From Pseudoneobacillus sp052180215 (GTDB lineage Bacteria > Bacillota > Bacilli > Bacillales > Cytobacillaceae), in NCBI RefSeq assembly GCF_052180215.1, contig NZ_CP197471.1, positions 530,001 through 594,000 of the forward strand: DNA of 64,000 nucleotides. Direction: 5' to 3'. The notes below the pieces were generated by a model that saw nothing but the letters and a program-made list of their open reading frames with translations, searched no databases and was not told the origin of the DNA. Made by a program: the position numbers and the translations under genes. This document shows, piece after piece, positions 16,145-25,183 of this stretch (the first letter of the stretch is position 1; every line of letters begins with the position of its first letter).

Positions 16145-17785
16145 TCAGTCTTCACAGTCGAAGCATTGTTTAAAGGTATCATCCGGGCACTGTGAGGAAC
16201 TTAGTTTACCTTTGGATTCATTTTCAAGGACTTCATAAGGGCGCATCATTTCATGATCTTCATGTTCGAGAATATGACAGTGCCAAGGATAAATTCCTGT
16301 AAATGGACCGAAGCGGGCAATAATTCTAGTAACTTCTCCTGGGTTTGCACGTACCGTATCCTTCCATCCCATTTCATTCGGGTCAGGTGGACGCATTTTT
16401 CCAATAGAGCGGTTAAGTCTCGTTGGATTTCCTTTGAAGGTTGCACGGCCTAAAATTTGAAATTGGACTAAATGTAAATGAATCGGATGGGTGTCAGGGG
16501 TTGTATTGTATAAATCCCAAATTTCAATCGTACCATTATAGGGGGTCTCCGTTATCGGAAGTTGATCCCAGTCCATATTATTTAATAGGAGCTTTAATCG
16601 ACCGAATTCATCGGTACTTTCAACCAGGACATTTTTACGACGTGTAATAGCATCAGCAGGATTTAGGTGTTCCAAACAACTTAAACGATTAGGAACTTCA
16701 CTTCGGTCACGACCAGCGAGTTTTAGATTGACGCGGAATTGTAGAATCTGACTTAGGTCTTCATTAGGAACATCACCATCTGGGAAGGGGGCAGGTGCAT
16801 CATTGGTAAGGATGATGTTTTGTCCTATATGTTTGGAAAAATCAATAATAAGGTCTGCACGTTCAGCAGGAGCCAGAATGAGCTGTGAAATTAGTACCGG
16901 ATGCTCTAATAATCCTCCATCTGTTCCTATTTGAATAAAATTCTGGCCAGAGCTGAGACGCATACGGTAAAAACGAGAGTTGGAACCATTAACAACACGG
17001 AAGCGATATTTTCTTGGCTCGACTTCCAGATAAGGCCACACTTTTCCGTTAACCAAGATGGTATTGCCAAAAAACTCTGGAACAACAGATGGATTGGGTA
17101 GTTTCTTATTAATCTGAGGAGGCGGCTGAGGTGCTGGAGGTGGCTCGTGGCCAGGCTGAGTTGGATAGAAGAGATCACCATTCGGATAAAAGGAACGGTC
17201 TTGAATCACTAATGGAATTTCGTAGTTTCCACTAGGAAGATTCAAGCTCTTCTCATGTTCATCACGTAATAGGTACAAACCAGCTAACCCAGAATATACA
17301 TTTAGACGAGTAATACCAACTGCATGGTCATGGTACCACAGGGTTGCAGGTCGTTGACAATTGGGGTAATAATAAACGTCATGCTCAAATTTTGGTCCAA
17401 CATTTTCAAAGTTCCGAGTAAACCATGCCTCTGGATATCCGTCATTTTCAGGTCTAACACGTCCACCATGTAAATGAACAACCGTTCTAACAGATGGTTG
17501 ATCAGGTTCTGCTCCATGAATCGTTCGATCGACAGGAAGGATATGTTCAAAAGGTAATTTGTTTTTCCATTTCACATAAATAGGTTGATTTCGTGTAGTC
17601 TCAAATGTTGGTCCAGGATACATTCCGTTATATCCCCAAACGGTTGTTGGCGGCAAATCACGATGCAATTTTTGCTTAACATGTTTCATGGTTACTTCAT
17701 AATAAGGAATGCCGTCGGGTGTCGTGTCTATATTTTTCAGTACAGTCGGGATAGGTAAAGAGTCTACAAACTTCTTTAAATTCAT
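16145..17785 (-). CDS. cotA: CotA-type multicopper oxidase (spore coat laccase)
   Basis: 546 residues with three cupredoxin domains. Copper motifs are VVHLHGG, LWYHDHAVGITRLN, HPIHLHLVQFQILGR and YPWHCHILEHEDHEMM, which together supply the type 2/3 cluster and the type 1 site with its axial Met. The N-terminus MNLKKFVDSLPIPTVL is the same type as B. subtilis CotA (513 residues); the extra length is in a proline-rich insert (PPPAPQPPPQ) and the C-terminus. The family forms the outer spore coat and oxidises phenols and bilirubin, giving brown pigment and UV protection. The start follows AAGGAGGTAG. Expected to be a late mother-cell gene, although I cannot point to a secure promoter. Confidence 0.94.
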   Translation of the reverse strand: MNLKKFVDSLPIPTVLKNIDTTPDGIPYYEVTMKHVKQKLHRDLPPTTVWGYNGMYPGPTFETTRNQPIYVKWKNKLPFEHILPVDRTIHGAEPDQPSVRTVVHLHGGRVRPENDGYPEAWFTRNFENVGPKFEHDVYYYPNCQRPATLWYHDHAVGITRLNVYSGLAGLYLLRDEHEKSLNLPSGNYEIPLVIQDRSFYPNGDLFYPTQPGHEPPPAPQPPPQINKKLPNPSVVPEFFGNTILVNGKVWPYLEVEPRKYRFRVVNGSNSRFYRMRLSSGQNFIQIGTDGGLLEHPVLISQLILAPAERADLIIDFSKHIGQNIILTNDAPAPFPDGDVPNEDLSQILQFRVNLKLAGRDRSEVPNRLSCLEHLNPADAITRRKNVLVESTDEFGRLKLLLNNMDWDQLPITETPYNGTIEIWDLYNTTPDTHPIHLHLVQFQILGRATFKGNPTRLNRSIGKMRPPDPNEMGWKDTVRANPGEVTRIIARFGPFTGIYPWHCHILEHEDHEMMRPYEVLENESKGKLSSSQCPDDTFKQCFDCED

Positions 17786-18055
17786 AATCTACCTCCTTAT
17801 TGTTTCATAAGTGACTTGTATTACATAATATGACTATGTTAGATAAGCGTATGGTTAGATATCTAAAAATCAAAAAACTTGCTCGGCATTTGATTTATAG
17901 TGAAGGCAGAAGTAAATATAATCTGAAATAGCTTCTTGAAAAAATATAGTTTCCCTATAGGTTCCGGATATTTTTATACTTGTTAGAAGAATATCATAGA
18001 GGAAATTTTCATATTTTTATAGAAGAAAATTACTAGAATGAAAGTGGGTGATAGC

Positions 18056-19549
18056 ATGTTGGGGTTTCACTATAAAGAATATGACGGTTTGGGCTTAGCA
18101 GAATTAGTTAAGAAAAAAGAGGTTCACCCAAAAGAATTAGTGGAGGAAGCCATTCGATTAACCAACTCCCTCAACCCAAAATTAAATGCAGTGATTTACC
18201 GGATGTACGAAGAAGCCAGAAAGCTTGCAGAGACTGACCTTTCCGGAACGTTTGCAGGGGTTCCAATGTTTTTAAAGGATATCTCACAAGAGATGGAGGG
18301 ACAACCTATCACCTCGGGATCCAAGGCGCTTCAAGGTTTTAAATCAAAAGTTGATTCGGAATATGTAAAAAGGTTACGTGAGGCAGGGGTTATTTTTCTA
18401 GGTCGGACGAATGTCCCAGAATTCGCTTTAGTGGCAATTACCGAACCTGACCATTACGGTGCAACCAGAAATCCGTGGAATTTAAACGTGACGCCAGGCG
18501 GCTCAAGCGGTGGATCGGCAGCTGCTGTGGCCTCTGGAATTGTTCCCATTGCGGGCGCTAATGATGGGGGCGGTTCGATACGAATTCCCGCTGCTTATTG
18601 TGGTTTGTTCGGACTTAAACCAACAAGGGGCAGAACACCGGTTGGGCCTCATTATGGCAGAGCATGGCAAGGGGCTTCCGTTGAGCATGTATTATCAAGG
18701 TCGGTAAGAGATAGTGCAGCGATGTTAGATGAACTATATAAGTATGATAAAGCGGCTGCTTACTATGCTCCATCTTTTCAAGGAAGCTATCTTCAGGCTT
18801 CACGTACACCAATTGGTAAAAAATTAAGGATTGCTCTTTCCGTTTCCTCGCCCATTGGCACAGAAGTTCACCCCGAATGTAAAAAGGCTGTGCTAAAGGT
18901 AGCTAGATTATTAGAATCAATGGGACACGTAGTGGAGGAAGTAGATGCACCTGTAGATGGACATAAAATCGCCAAGAGCTATTTAATGATGTACTTTGCG
19001 GAAACGGCAGCATTATTAACTTCTTTGGAAGAAACACTTGGTAAAAAGGTTACCTTCGAAGATGTCGAACCTACCACATGGCTATTAGGACTGTTAGGAA
19101 AAGCAACAACAGCCGAAGAATTTGCCCTAAGCATTAGAGAGTGGGACAAGGCAGCCTATCAAATGGAAACGTTCCATGAAACATATGATTTTTATTTAAC
19201 TCCAACAACGGCGTTTCCTCCTGCAAAAATCGGAGAATTAGAGCCATCGTCTTCAGAAAAATTTTTAATTAGCACAGTAGGAAAATTAGGACTTGGTGGA
19301 CTATTAAAAAAGGCTGGTATTGTCGATCAAATTGCCCAAAAAAACCTATCACGAACTCCATTTACCCAGCTAGCTAATTTAACCGGACAACCAGCCATGT
19401 CTCTTCCCCTTCATTTAACAGCGGATGGGTTGCCGGTAGGTGTACAAGTTATTGCTGCAAAAGGGCGGGAGGATCTACTGTTCCAATTAGCGGGGGAACT
19501 GGAACAGGCGGAGGATTGGATCGATGTGAGAAAGTATCCGATGGTTTAG
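18056..19549 (+). CDS. Amidase signature enzyme
   Basis: About 497 residues of the amidase signature family, which hydrolyses amide bonds with a Ser-cisSer-Lys triad. Counted from this start, K74 (VPMFLKDIS), S150 (TPGGSSGGSAA) and S174 (DGGGSIRIPAA) fill those roles. ATG 18056 is preferred over ATG 18038 because GTGGGTGAT lies before it and homologous proteins start MLGFHYKEYDGL. It is not linked to gat genes, so a free-standing amidase is more likely than the GatA subunit. Cytosolic; substrate unknown. The sequence after the stop is a protease relic, with no obvious partner gene. Confidence 0.9.
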   Translation: MLGFHYKEYDGLGLAELVKKKEVHPKELVEEAIRLTNSLNPKLNAVIYRMYEEARKLAETDLSGTFAGVPMFLKDISQEMEGQPITSGSKALQGFKSKVDSEYVKRLREAGVIFLGRTNVPEFALVAITEPDHYGATRNPWNLNVTPGGSSGGSAAAVASGIVPIAGANDGGGSIRIPAAYCGLFGLKPTRGRTPVGPHYGRAWQGASVEHVLSRSVRDSAAMLDELYKYDKAAAYYAPSFQGSYLQASRTPIGKKLRIALSVSSPIGTEVHPECKKAVLKVARLLESMGHVVEEVDAPVDGHKIAKSYLMMYFAETAALLTSLEETLGKKVTFEDVEPTTWLLGLLGKATTAEEFALSIREWDKAAYQMETFHETYDFYLTPTTAFPPAKIGELEPSSSEKFLISTVGKLGLGGLLKKAGIVDQIAQKNLSRTPFTQLANLTGQPAMSLPLHLTADGLPVGVQVIAAKGREDLLFQLAGELEQAEDWIDVRKYPMV

Positions 19550-19566
19550 GTAGAATAGAAGACGGT

Positions 19567-19684
19567 CAAAACAAGCCTATTTTCCTGATACAAACATTAG
19601 ATTCAAAAGAGTTGATATCAACGTAACATCCTCTAATGGTGATATTCGCATTCCATATCTAATGTAATTGACTACAACCGTTAA
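19567..19684 (+). pseudogene. Relic of a second S8 protease gene (3' end plus an upstream fragment)
   Basis: Bases 19601-19684 align with the last ~84 bases of the intact protease gene (23627-23711). Translated, the relic reads VDINVTSSNGDIRIPYL where the intact protein has GYINVTSSAGDIRIPYL. A one-base deletion then frameshifts the tail, although the nucleotides for VIDYN are still present. Just upstream, 19567-19600 resembles 21410-21443, the sequence ahead of the intact gene. The middle ~2.1 kb is absent. A terminator like the intact gene's follows. Confidence 0.8.
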
Positions 19685-19690
19685 TGAGAA

Positions 19691-19726
19691 AGGGAGATTG
19701 TTTTGTGGCAATCTCTTTTTTATTTT
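19691..19726 (+). terminator. Terminator following the protease relic
   Basis: GGGAGATTG pairs with CAATCTCTT and is followed by TTTTTATTTTTTT. It resembles the terminator after the intact protease (23717-23748). Confidence 0.75.
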
Positions 19727-19744
19727 TTTGAAAAGCCACACTTA

Positions 19745-19820
19745 GGGAAAATAACAGAACCATAGTCCGAGAATCTTCAAAAAAACATTTCCTTAAATTA
19801 AGGGAACGTGAACCGCCTAA
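19745..19820. repeat. Degenerate copy of family C words
   Basis: AATAACAGAACCATAGTCC matches the family C word AATAGCGGAACCATAGTCC seen at 29420-29438 with two changes. About 45 bp later GGGAACGTGAACC resembles a second decayed word. The gap 19821-20009 shows nothing further. Confidence 0.5.
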
Positions 19821-20009
19821 ATTGAATGTTTACGGCTTAATTAGCCACGACTTTGCAAAATGATTTACACTAGTGCCAGTTCAACAAAGATATTTAACAA
19901 ATCCTTATGTATTATATAGCGTTTGACTATTATTTTTTCAGTAATGGAAATATTATTTATAAATTGGAGATATTAGTAAAATGAGTTGAATCTTTAGGAG
20001 TGGCATAAA

Positions 20010-21221
20010 ATGGACTTACATAGTGGAAGGTTTTATTGGCAAACAACATATCCTAATTCAACAAGGTATCAAGAGTTGGATGAAGATATAAAGTGCGATG
20101 TTCTTATTATTGGTGCTGGAAGTTCAGGTGCGCAATGTGCGTATTTACTAAGTGAGCAAGACCTAGACGTCGTGGTCGTCGACAAACGAAGAATAGGGGC
20201 AGGAAGTACATGTGTAAACACAGCTCTTCTTCAATATTTAGGAGATAAAATGCTTTTTGAACTAGTGAATACATTTGGTGAAGAAGCAGCTATTCAACAT
20301 ACGAAGCTATGCGAAGAAGCAATAAAGGATATAGAAAAGACTTCTCTTAAAATGGATATTGACCCCGAATTCTTTTGGAGAGATAGTCTTTATTATGCTA
20401 GTGATAAAGAAGGTGTTGAGAATCTCCGAAAAGAGTATGCCTTCCTTCAAAAACATCAATTTAAAGTAGATCTACTTTCAGAAAATCAAATAAGTGAACG
20501 CTATCCTTTTAAAAAGCAATCCGCACTTTATTTGTATAATGACGGCGAAATTAATCCTTATAAATATAATCATGGATTACTACAATTAGCCCATAAAAAT
20601 GGAGTGCGAATTTTTGAAAATACGAAAATAAGTGAAAAGTCTTTTACAAATGAAAATACCACATTTTTTACTGAAAACGGTCATAGGATCAAATCTCGTT
20701 ATGTGATTATTGCAGCAGGCTATGAAGGATTAGAGTTTAAACAAGAGAAAAACAGTGTGGTGACTAGTTCGTATGCAGTTATAACCAATCAAGTTGAAAG
20801 CTTTAATGACTGGCATAAGCGAACTCTTATTTGGGAAACGGCTCGACCGTATATTTATATGCGAACCACAAAAGATAACCGAATTATCATCGGAGGATTA
20901 GATGATAATACATCTTTTCCTGAAGAACGTGATTCTAAAATTATACATAAAAAAGATAAATTGATTGAGGAATTTAATAAGCTTTTTCCGAGAATAGAGG
21001 TTTATCCAGAGTATTATTTAGGTGCATTTTATGGCGGAACACATGATGGACTTCCAATGATTGGTGAATACGAAGAATTTCCAAACTGTTACTTCCTATT
21101 TGCTTATGGAGACAATGGCTTAGTTTATAGTAGTGTATTGGCGAAAATAATAAAAGAGGTTATCACAAAAGAGGTAAGTCCTACAAGGGGACTGTATCAT
21201 CAAGAGCGTTTAAGTGTGTAG
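20010..21221 (+). CDS. FAD-dependent oxidoreductase (DAO family)
   Basis: 403 residues. The dinucleotide-binding motif is DVLIIGAGSSGAQCAYLLSE near residues 30-50 with an acidic end VVVVDKRRIGAGST, and the C-terminus has DGLPMIGEYEEFPNCYFLFAYGDNG, typical of the D-amino-acid oxidase/glycine oxidase fold. The start ATG follows TAGGAGTGG. Such enzymes oxidise amines or amino acids using FAD. The Gly-Ser-Thr-Cys segment after the Rossmann fold resembles sarcosine-oxidase-like members. Substrate unknown. It stands alone, with its own terminator downstream. Confidence 0.88.
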   Translation: MDLHSGRFYWQTTYPNSTRYQELDEDIKCDVLIIGAGSSGAQCAYLLSEQDLDVVVVDKRRIGAGSTCVNTALLQYLGDKMLFELVNTFGEEAAIQHTKLCEEAIKDIEKTSLKMDIDPEFFWRDSLYYASDKEGVENLRKEYAFLQKHQFKVDLLSENQISERYPFKKQSALYLYNDGEINPYKYNHGLLQLAHKNGVRIFENTKISEKSFTNENTTFFTENGHRIKSRYVIIAAGYEGLEFKQEKNSVVTSSYAVITNQVESFNDWHKRTLIWETARPYIYMRTTKDNRIIIGGLDDNTSFPEERDSKIIHKKDKLIEEFNKLFPRIEVYPEYYLGAFYGGTHDGLPMIGEYEEFPNCYFLFAYGDNGLVYSSVLAKIIKEVITKEVSPTRGLYHQERLSV

Positions 21222-21325
21222 ACAGATGGACGTTTACGTCACTGGTAAATGAAATGAATATAGCCAACTTGTCCTTTTGAAGCAGTGTATTCAACATTTG
21301 TAAGTTTGGAAGACTTCAAAAGAAT

Positions 21326-21384
21326 TTCTTTCTCACATTAAAGCAGTGGGGGTCTGACCCCCACTGCTTTAATGTGAGAAAGAA
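21326..21384. repeat. Perfect 29-bp inverted repeat
   Basis: Two 29-nt arms (21326-21354 and 21356-21384) are exact reverse complements around a single T. The core is GGGGGTCTGACCCCC. There is no T run, so it is not a standard terminator, and there are no flanking mobile genes. Similar GTC-T-GAC hairpins are common in Bacillus intergenic DNA. Confidence 0.9.
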
Positions 21385-21437
21385 CTAAATGTTTTTGTAT
21401 GAATACTACTAAAACAAGCTTATTTTCCTAGATGCAA

Positions 21438-21468
21438 ACACTACTTTAGTAGTGTTATTTTTTTTGGA
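21438..21468 (+). terminator. Rho-independent terminator
   Basis: AACACTAC and GTAGTGTT pair around TTTA, then ATTTTTTTT. It lies between the FAD oxidoreductase and the protease gene. Confidence 0.75.
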
Positions 21469-21515
21469 CACGAACAATAGATATGAACTGATACATATAT
21501 GAAGGAGGAATGTGG

Positions 21516-23711
21516 ATGAAATTAGTTAGGAAATTTAGAAACCTGTTAGGGATCTCATTAACTCTACTTTTACTATTTGCAGCAGCGATACCAACACAAG
21601 GGATTGTTAAAAATGATGATCGGCAGCTGTCAACAGTGGATCAAAGTACGGATCCGGAATATGCATTTGTTCAGTTTGGTGATGCACCGATCGCATCCTA
21701 TGATGGAAATATTAAAGGCTACGAATCTACAAAGCCAGCAAAAGGGGAAAAAGTTAAATTAAACTCCCCGGCAGCAAATAAATATGGAAAAAGACTTGAA
21801 TCTCAACGTGAAAATTATAAGAAATGGTTGGCGAAACAGCTTCCACAAGTGGAAGTCGTAACGGAATATGCGGTAACTTATAATGGAATCGGCCTTAAGT
21901 TAAACGGTGCTACTTTAGAAGAAATCAGCCGTGGACCAGGTGTTGTGAATAAAGGGTACAGTGCGACCTATCATAAGGCGATGAGCACAAGTACTGGGTT
22001 GATTAATGCAGCTCCAGTTTGGACAGCACTTGGAGGTCAGGCGAATGCGGGTGCAGGAATAAAGGTGGGTGTCATTGATTCTGGTATTGATTTTAAACAT
22101 CCATTCCTTCAACCAAATGATGGAATGCAAGCACCGGAAGGATTTCCAAAAGGGGATACACGTTTTACTAGTGAAAAGGTAATTGTAGCAAAAGTATTCC
22201 ATCAGGAGCCGTGGCAGACTGCTGAAGCGGTGGAAAGCCATGGTACACATGTATCGGGAACCATTGCTGGGAAGTCTGGCACAATGCCACCTCTTGGCAA
22301 CAAACCACTTAGCGGAGTCGCACCTGGTGCATATCTAGGAAACTATAACGTTTTCCCAGGACAAGTGGAAGATGCTAAGAGTTTATTTATAGCTAAAGCT
22401 GTTGAAGAGGCTGTTAAAGATGGAATGGATGTACTAAACCTAAGCTTAGGTGGAACGCCTCACAAAGGTGCTGATTTACTTGATATGACGGTAAATGCAG
22501 CTGTGGATGCAGGTGTAGTAGTGGCCATTTCAGCGGGTAACGAGGGGCCAGGAAACTATACCGTTGGATCACCGGGAACAGCGGAAAAGGTAATTACAGT
22601 AGCGGCAACGACTAATAGTCGTTCATTTGCAATGTTTTTAGATTCAGAAGCATTTGATGGTGGAAAAACGGTTGCGACTACTGGTTCTGGTGGAGGAACC
22701 GTAACGGAAAAAATAAAAGGTGAATATGCACTATGGTCAGATGTTGCGGGTGGAGATAAGCTAGCTTGTACTCCAGTAAGTGGCACACCGTTAGAAGGAA
22801 AACTGGCAGTTATCCAACGCGGTGCATGTACATTTACTGAAAAAATTAACAATGCAGCTGCTGCAGGAGCAGAAGCTGTTATTATCTATCAACTTGATGG
22901 TGTGGATGAACCAATTCCAATGTCTTCAGATGGAGCTTCGATTCCAGCTGTTATGATTGGGAATTCAGCTGGGCAGACATTAGTTCACTGGACAGGTGAT
23001 CGTACAGTTACAGTTGACCCTAATTTATCAGAAGTTGCCGCCGTTCCCAACCTACTAGCTAACTTTAGTTCATGGGGACCAACACCAAACTACACATTGA
23101 AACCGGATGTTGCGGCTCCTGGTGTTAATATTTACTCATCCGTTGTTGGCGGCGACTATGAGCTTTATCAAGGAACTTCAATGGCTTCACCACATGTAGC
23201 AGGTGCAGCGGCAACATTATTAGCTGTTCATCCTGATTGGAGTCCAGCGGAAGTGAAAGCAGCATTAATGGGAACAGCGCATGATGTGGCTGGAAGTGTG
23301 TTACCTGATACAGATGAAAAAGACCCTCTTAAAGTAGGGGCGGGCTTAATTGATTTAGGTCGTGCAATGAATACGCCAGCAATGGCATTCCCATCCTCTT
23401 TAAGTTTTGGTCTTGTGCGTCCAGTTGGAAATCAGACTTATCAGATGAGCTTTACTCTAGAGAATCCAACTAATGAAGAAGATGCAATAACTTACAACTT
23501 AAGTGCTGATGAAAATTTAGAATTAAGTGCTGATTCTGTCACTCTGGCTGGAAATCAAAGCGCACAAATTACAGTTAATGTTGTGAATAGAGGAGTTGCC
23601 TCTGGCGGACAACAAGGAACTCCTGAATTCAAAAGCGGATATATTAATGTAACATCTAGCGCTGGTGACATCCGTATCCCATATCTATATGTAATTGACT
23701 ACAATCGATAA
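21516..23711 (+). CDS. Secreted S8 (subtilisin-family) protease, Vpr-like
   Basis: About 731 residues. The order is signal peptide (~1-30, MKLVRKFRNLLGISLTLLLL), an I9-type propeptide (~45-150), then the S8 domain with catalytic Asp in VGVIDSGIDFKHP, His in ESHGTHVSGTIAG and Ser in GTSMASPHVAGAA. A PA domain (~380-480, ALWSDVAGGDKLACTP to AVIQRGACTF) is inserted before the Ser motif, as in Vpr, and a ~100-residue beta-rich C-terminal domain follows. ATG 21516 is chosen because AAGGAGG (21502-21508) is 7 nt upstream. Expected to be an extracellular scavenging protease. A decayed second copy lies 2 kb upstream. Confidence 0.94.
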   Translation: MKLVRKFRNLLGISLTLLLLFAAAIPTQGIVKNDDRQLSTVDQSTDPEYAFVQFGDAPIASYDGNIKGYESTKPAKGEKVKLNSPAANKYGKRLESQRENYKKWLAKQLPQVEVVTEYAVTYNGIGLKLNGATLEEISRGPGVVNKGYSATYHKAMSTSTGLINAAPVWTALGGQANAGAGIKVGVIDSGIDFKHPFLQPNDGMQAPEGFPKGDTRFTSEKVIVAKVFHQEPWQTAEAVESHGTHVSGTIAGKSGTMPPLGNKPLSGVAPGAYLGNYNVFPGQVEDAKSLFIAKAVEEAVKDGMDVLNLSLGGTPHKGADLLDMTVNAAVDAGVVVAISAGNEGPGNYTVGSPGTAEKVITVAATTNSRSFAMFLDSEAFDGGKTVATTGSGGGTVTEKIKGEYALWSDVAGGDKLACTPVSGTPLEGKLAVIQRGACTFTEKINNAAAAGAEAVIIYQLDGVDEPIPMSSDGASIPAVMIGNSAGQTLVHWTGDRTVTVDPNLSEVAAVPNLLANFSSWGPTPNYTLKPDVAAPGVNIYSSVVGGDYELYQGTSMASPHVAGAAATLLAVHPDWSPAEVKAALMGTAHDVAGSVLPDTDEKDPLKVGAGLIDLGRAMNTPAMAFPSSLSFGLVRPVGNQTYQMSFTLENPTNEEDAITYNLSADENLELSADSVTLAGNQSAQITVNVVNRGVASGGQQGTPEFKSGYINVTSSAGDIRIPYLYVIDYNR

Positions 23712-23716
23712 AAAGT

Positions 23717-23748
23717 AGGGGAGGTTGCTTAAACGCAATCTCTCTTTT
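23717..23748 (+). terminator. Rho-independent terminator
   Basis: GGGGAGGTTGC pairs (with G-U pairs) with GCAATCTCTC, followed by TTTTT. Confidence 0.75.
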
Positions 23749-23781
23749 TGATTTGGATTTATTTGTAAAAAGTGTGACAAA

Positions 23782-23874
23782 GTCGGAAACATCTTCATTT
23801 TAGACGGATATTTCATTAAAAAAGTCGGATAAGTCTGTGACAAAGTCGGAAACACGGCTCACAAAGTCGGATAA
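23782..23874. repeat. Phased word array, family B (GTCGGATAA), array B2
   Basis: Words start at 23782 (GTCGGAAAC), 23803 (GACGGATAT), 23824 (GTCGGATAA), 23845 (GTCGGAAAC) and 23866 (GTCGGATAA). All intervals are exactly 21 bp and there are five units. Most are preceded by CAAA or AAAA. It fills the gap between the protease and the XRE-repeat gene. Confidence 0.9.
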
Positions 23875-24021
23875 CTTGGTAAAGCGGTTGTTGTTTTTCT
23901 ACTGACAGTTGAAAAAGTGCAATTTTAATCATTCAACTACCGGTTGATAGGCTGTTCTGGTTCGCTATGCTAAGATTATCGTAACAGTGCGCACTGGATA
24001 TTTTGCCTAGGGGGAGTTTGA

Positions 24022-25104
24022 ATGCTCGATACACGTAAAATTGGAGCGTATATCTCGAAGCTTCGTAAAGAGAAGGATATGACGCAAATAGAACTTGCTG
24101 AACAACTGAATGTCAGTCATCAAGCTGTGTCTAAATGGGAAAGAGGGGACTCGCTTCCGGATATTGCTACCCTTCCTATGATCGCTAAATTTTTCGGAAT
24201 TTCGATTGATGAATTAATGAGTGCTGGGGAAAATCAGAGTGTCTCAAAAGTTGGTAAATTAGTAGAAGAAATTTCTGAAAATCGGACAGAGCAAGTTGCG
24301 GCTATGATTAATAATGGAGAAGTCAATATGGAGGACCTAACGGAAGTTGCTCCTCTCATTAAGGCAAGTACACTAAATAAGGTTTCGGAAAACTTAAATG
24401 TCAAAAACATCAATTTTGAATTCATAACTAGGCTTGCTCCATTTCTAGGTACAGAATCCTTATCAGAGCTTGTACGACATGCAACAGAAAACGAAGTGAA
24501 CTGGGATGTTATCTCAAAAATCGCTCCGTTTCTTAATCAAGAACTATTAATGGAGTTAGTAGAAAAACCTGCTACATTAGAAGTACATCAGCTAATGGGT
24601 CTTGCTCCTTTTTTAAAAAAGGAAAGCTTAGATAAACTAGTTCTAAGATTGGAAGATGGTCAAATGGGGTGGGAACAGGTTCGAGCACTGGCTCCTTTTT
24701 TGAGTAGGCAATCTATGACTCGTATCGTAGACTGGGTGGTGGATGGAAGTGTCGATGCCGAACAGATTGTAAGTCTTGCACCATTTCTGGAAGAAGACCA
24801 ATTAGAGAAACTAGTTCATCAAGCAAAGGAAGGTACTATAAGTTGGAAAAAAGTTGAAAAACTGGCTCCGTTTTTAAGTGGTGAAACGCTTCATTTGCTT
24901 GTCAATCAAGTGATAGAGGGTAATTTAGATGCAAGCAGAATCGTAAAGCTTGCTCCATTTTTAAGTAAAGAAAACATAGAAGATCTAATCCAAAATGTAG
25001 ATGTAGAAAATTTGAACTCAGATATTCTTGCAAGTCTTGCCCCCTTTATTGGAAAAGAGACTTTAAGCAAACTGGTTACAGCATTATTAACGCAGGTTAA
25101 ATAG
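24022..25104 (+). CDS. XRE-family regulator with nine 29-residue LAPFL repeats
   Basis: 360 residues. Residues ~5-65 are a Cro/C1-type helix-turn-helix (MTQIELAEQLNVSHQAVSKWERG). The rest is a solenoid-like series in which the A-P of (L/I/V)-A-P-(F/L)-(L/I) falls at residues 110, 139, 168, 195, 224, 253, 282, 311 and 340. That gives a 29-residue repeat with a single 27-residue interval. Each unit reads roughly LAPFL-x4-L-x2-LV-x4-EG-x4-W-x4-K. ATG 24022 follows GGGGGAG. A DNA-binding head on a helical repeat scaffold suggests ligand or protein sensing. I do not recognise the repeat as a named family. Confidence 0.88.
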   Translation: MLDTRKIGAYISKLRKEKDMTQIELAEQLNVSHQAVSKWERGDSLPDIATLPMIAKFFGISIDELMSAGENQSVSKVGKLVEEISENRTEQVAAMINNGEVNMEDLTEVAPLIKASTLNKVSENLNVKNINFEFITRLAPFLGTESLSELVRHATENEVNWDVISKIAPFLNQELLMELVEKPATLEVHQLMGLAPFLKKESLDKLVLRLEDGQMGWEQVRALAPFLSRQSMTRIVDWVVDGSVDAEQIVSLAPFLEEDQLEKLVHQAKEGTISWKKVEKLAPFLSGETLHLLVNQVIEGNLDASRIVKLAPFLSKENIEDLIQNVDVENLNSDILASLAPFIGKETLSKLVTALLTQVK

Positions 25105-25125
25105 ACAACTAGTGGCTAACTCAAA

Positions 25126-25172
25126 AAAATGCCTTCTCAACCTATAAAAAGATTTGAGATGGCATTTTTTTG
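25126..25172. terminator. Bidirectional terminator
   Basis: AAAAAATGCC and GGCATTTTTT pair, extended by TCTCAA with TTGAGA, between convergent genes. Confidence 0.8.
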
Positions 25173-25183
25173 ATAGTGAATAT

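Noticed and set aside
17786..17860. Sigma-K promoter of cotA
   Set aside because: Only a partial -10-like CATATTATG was seen, with no convincing -35.
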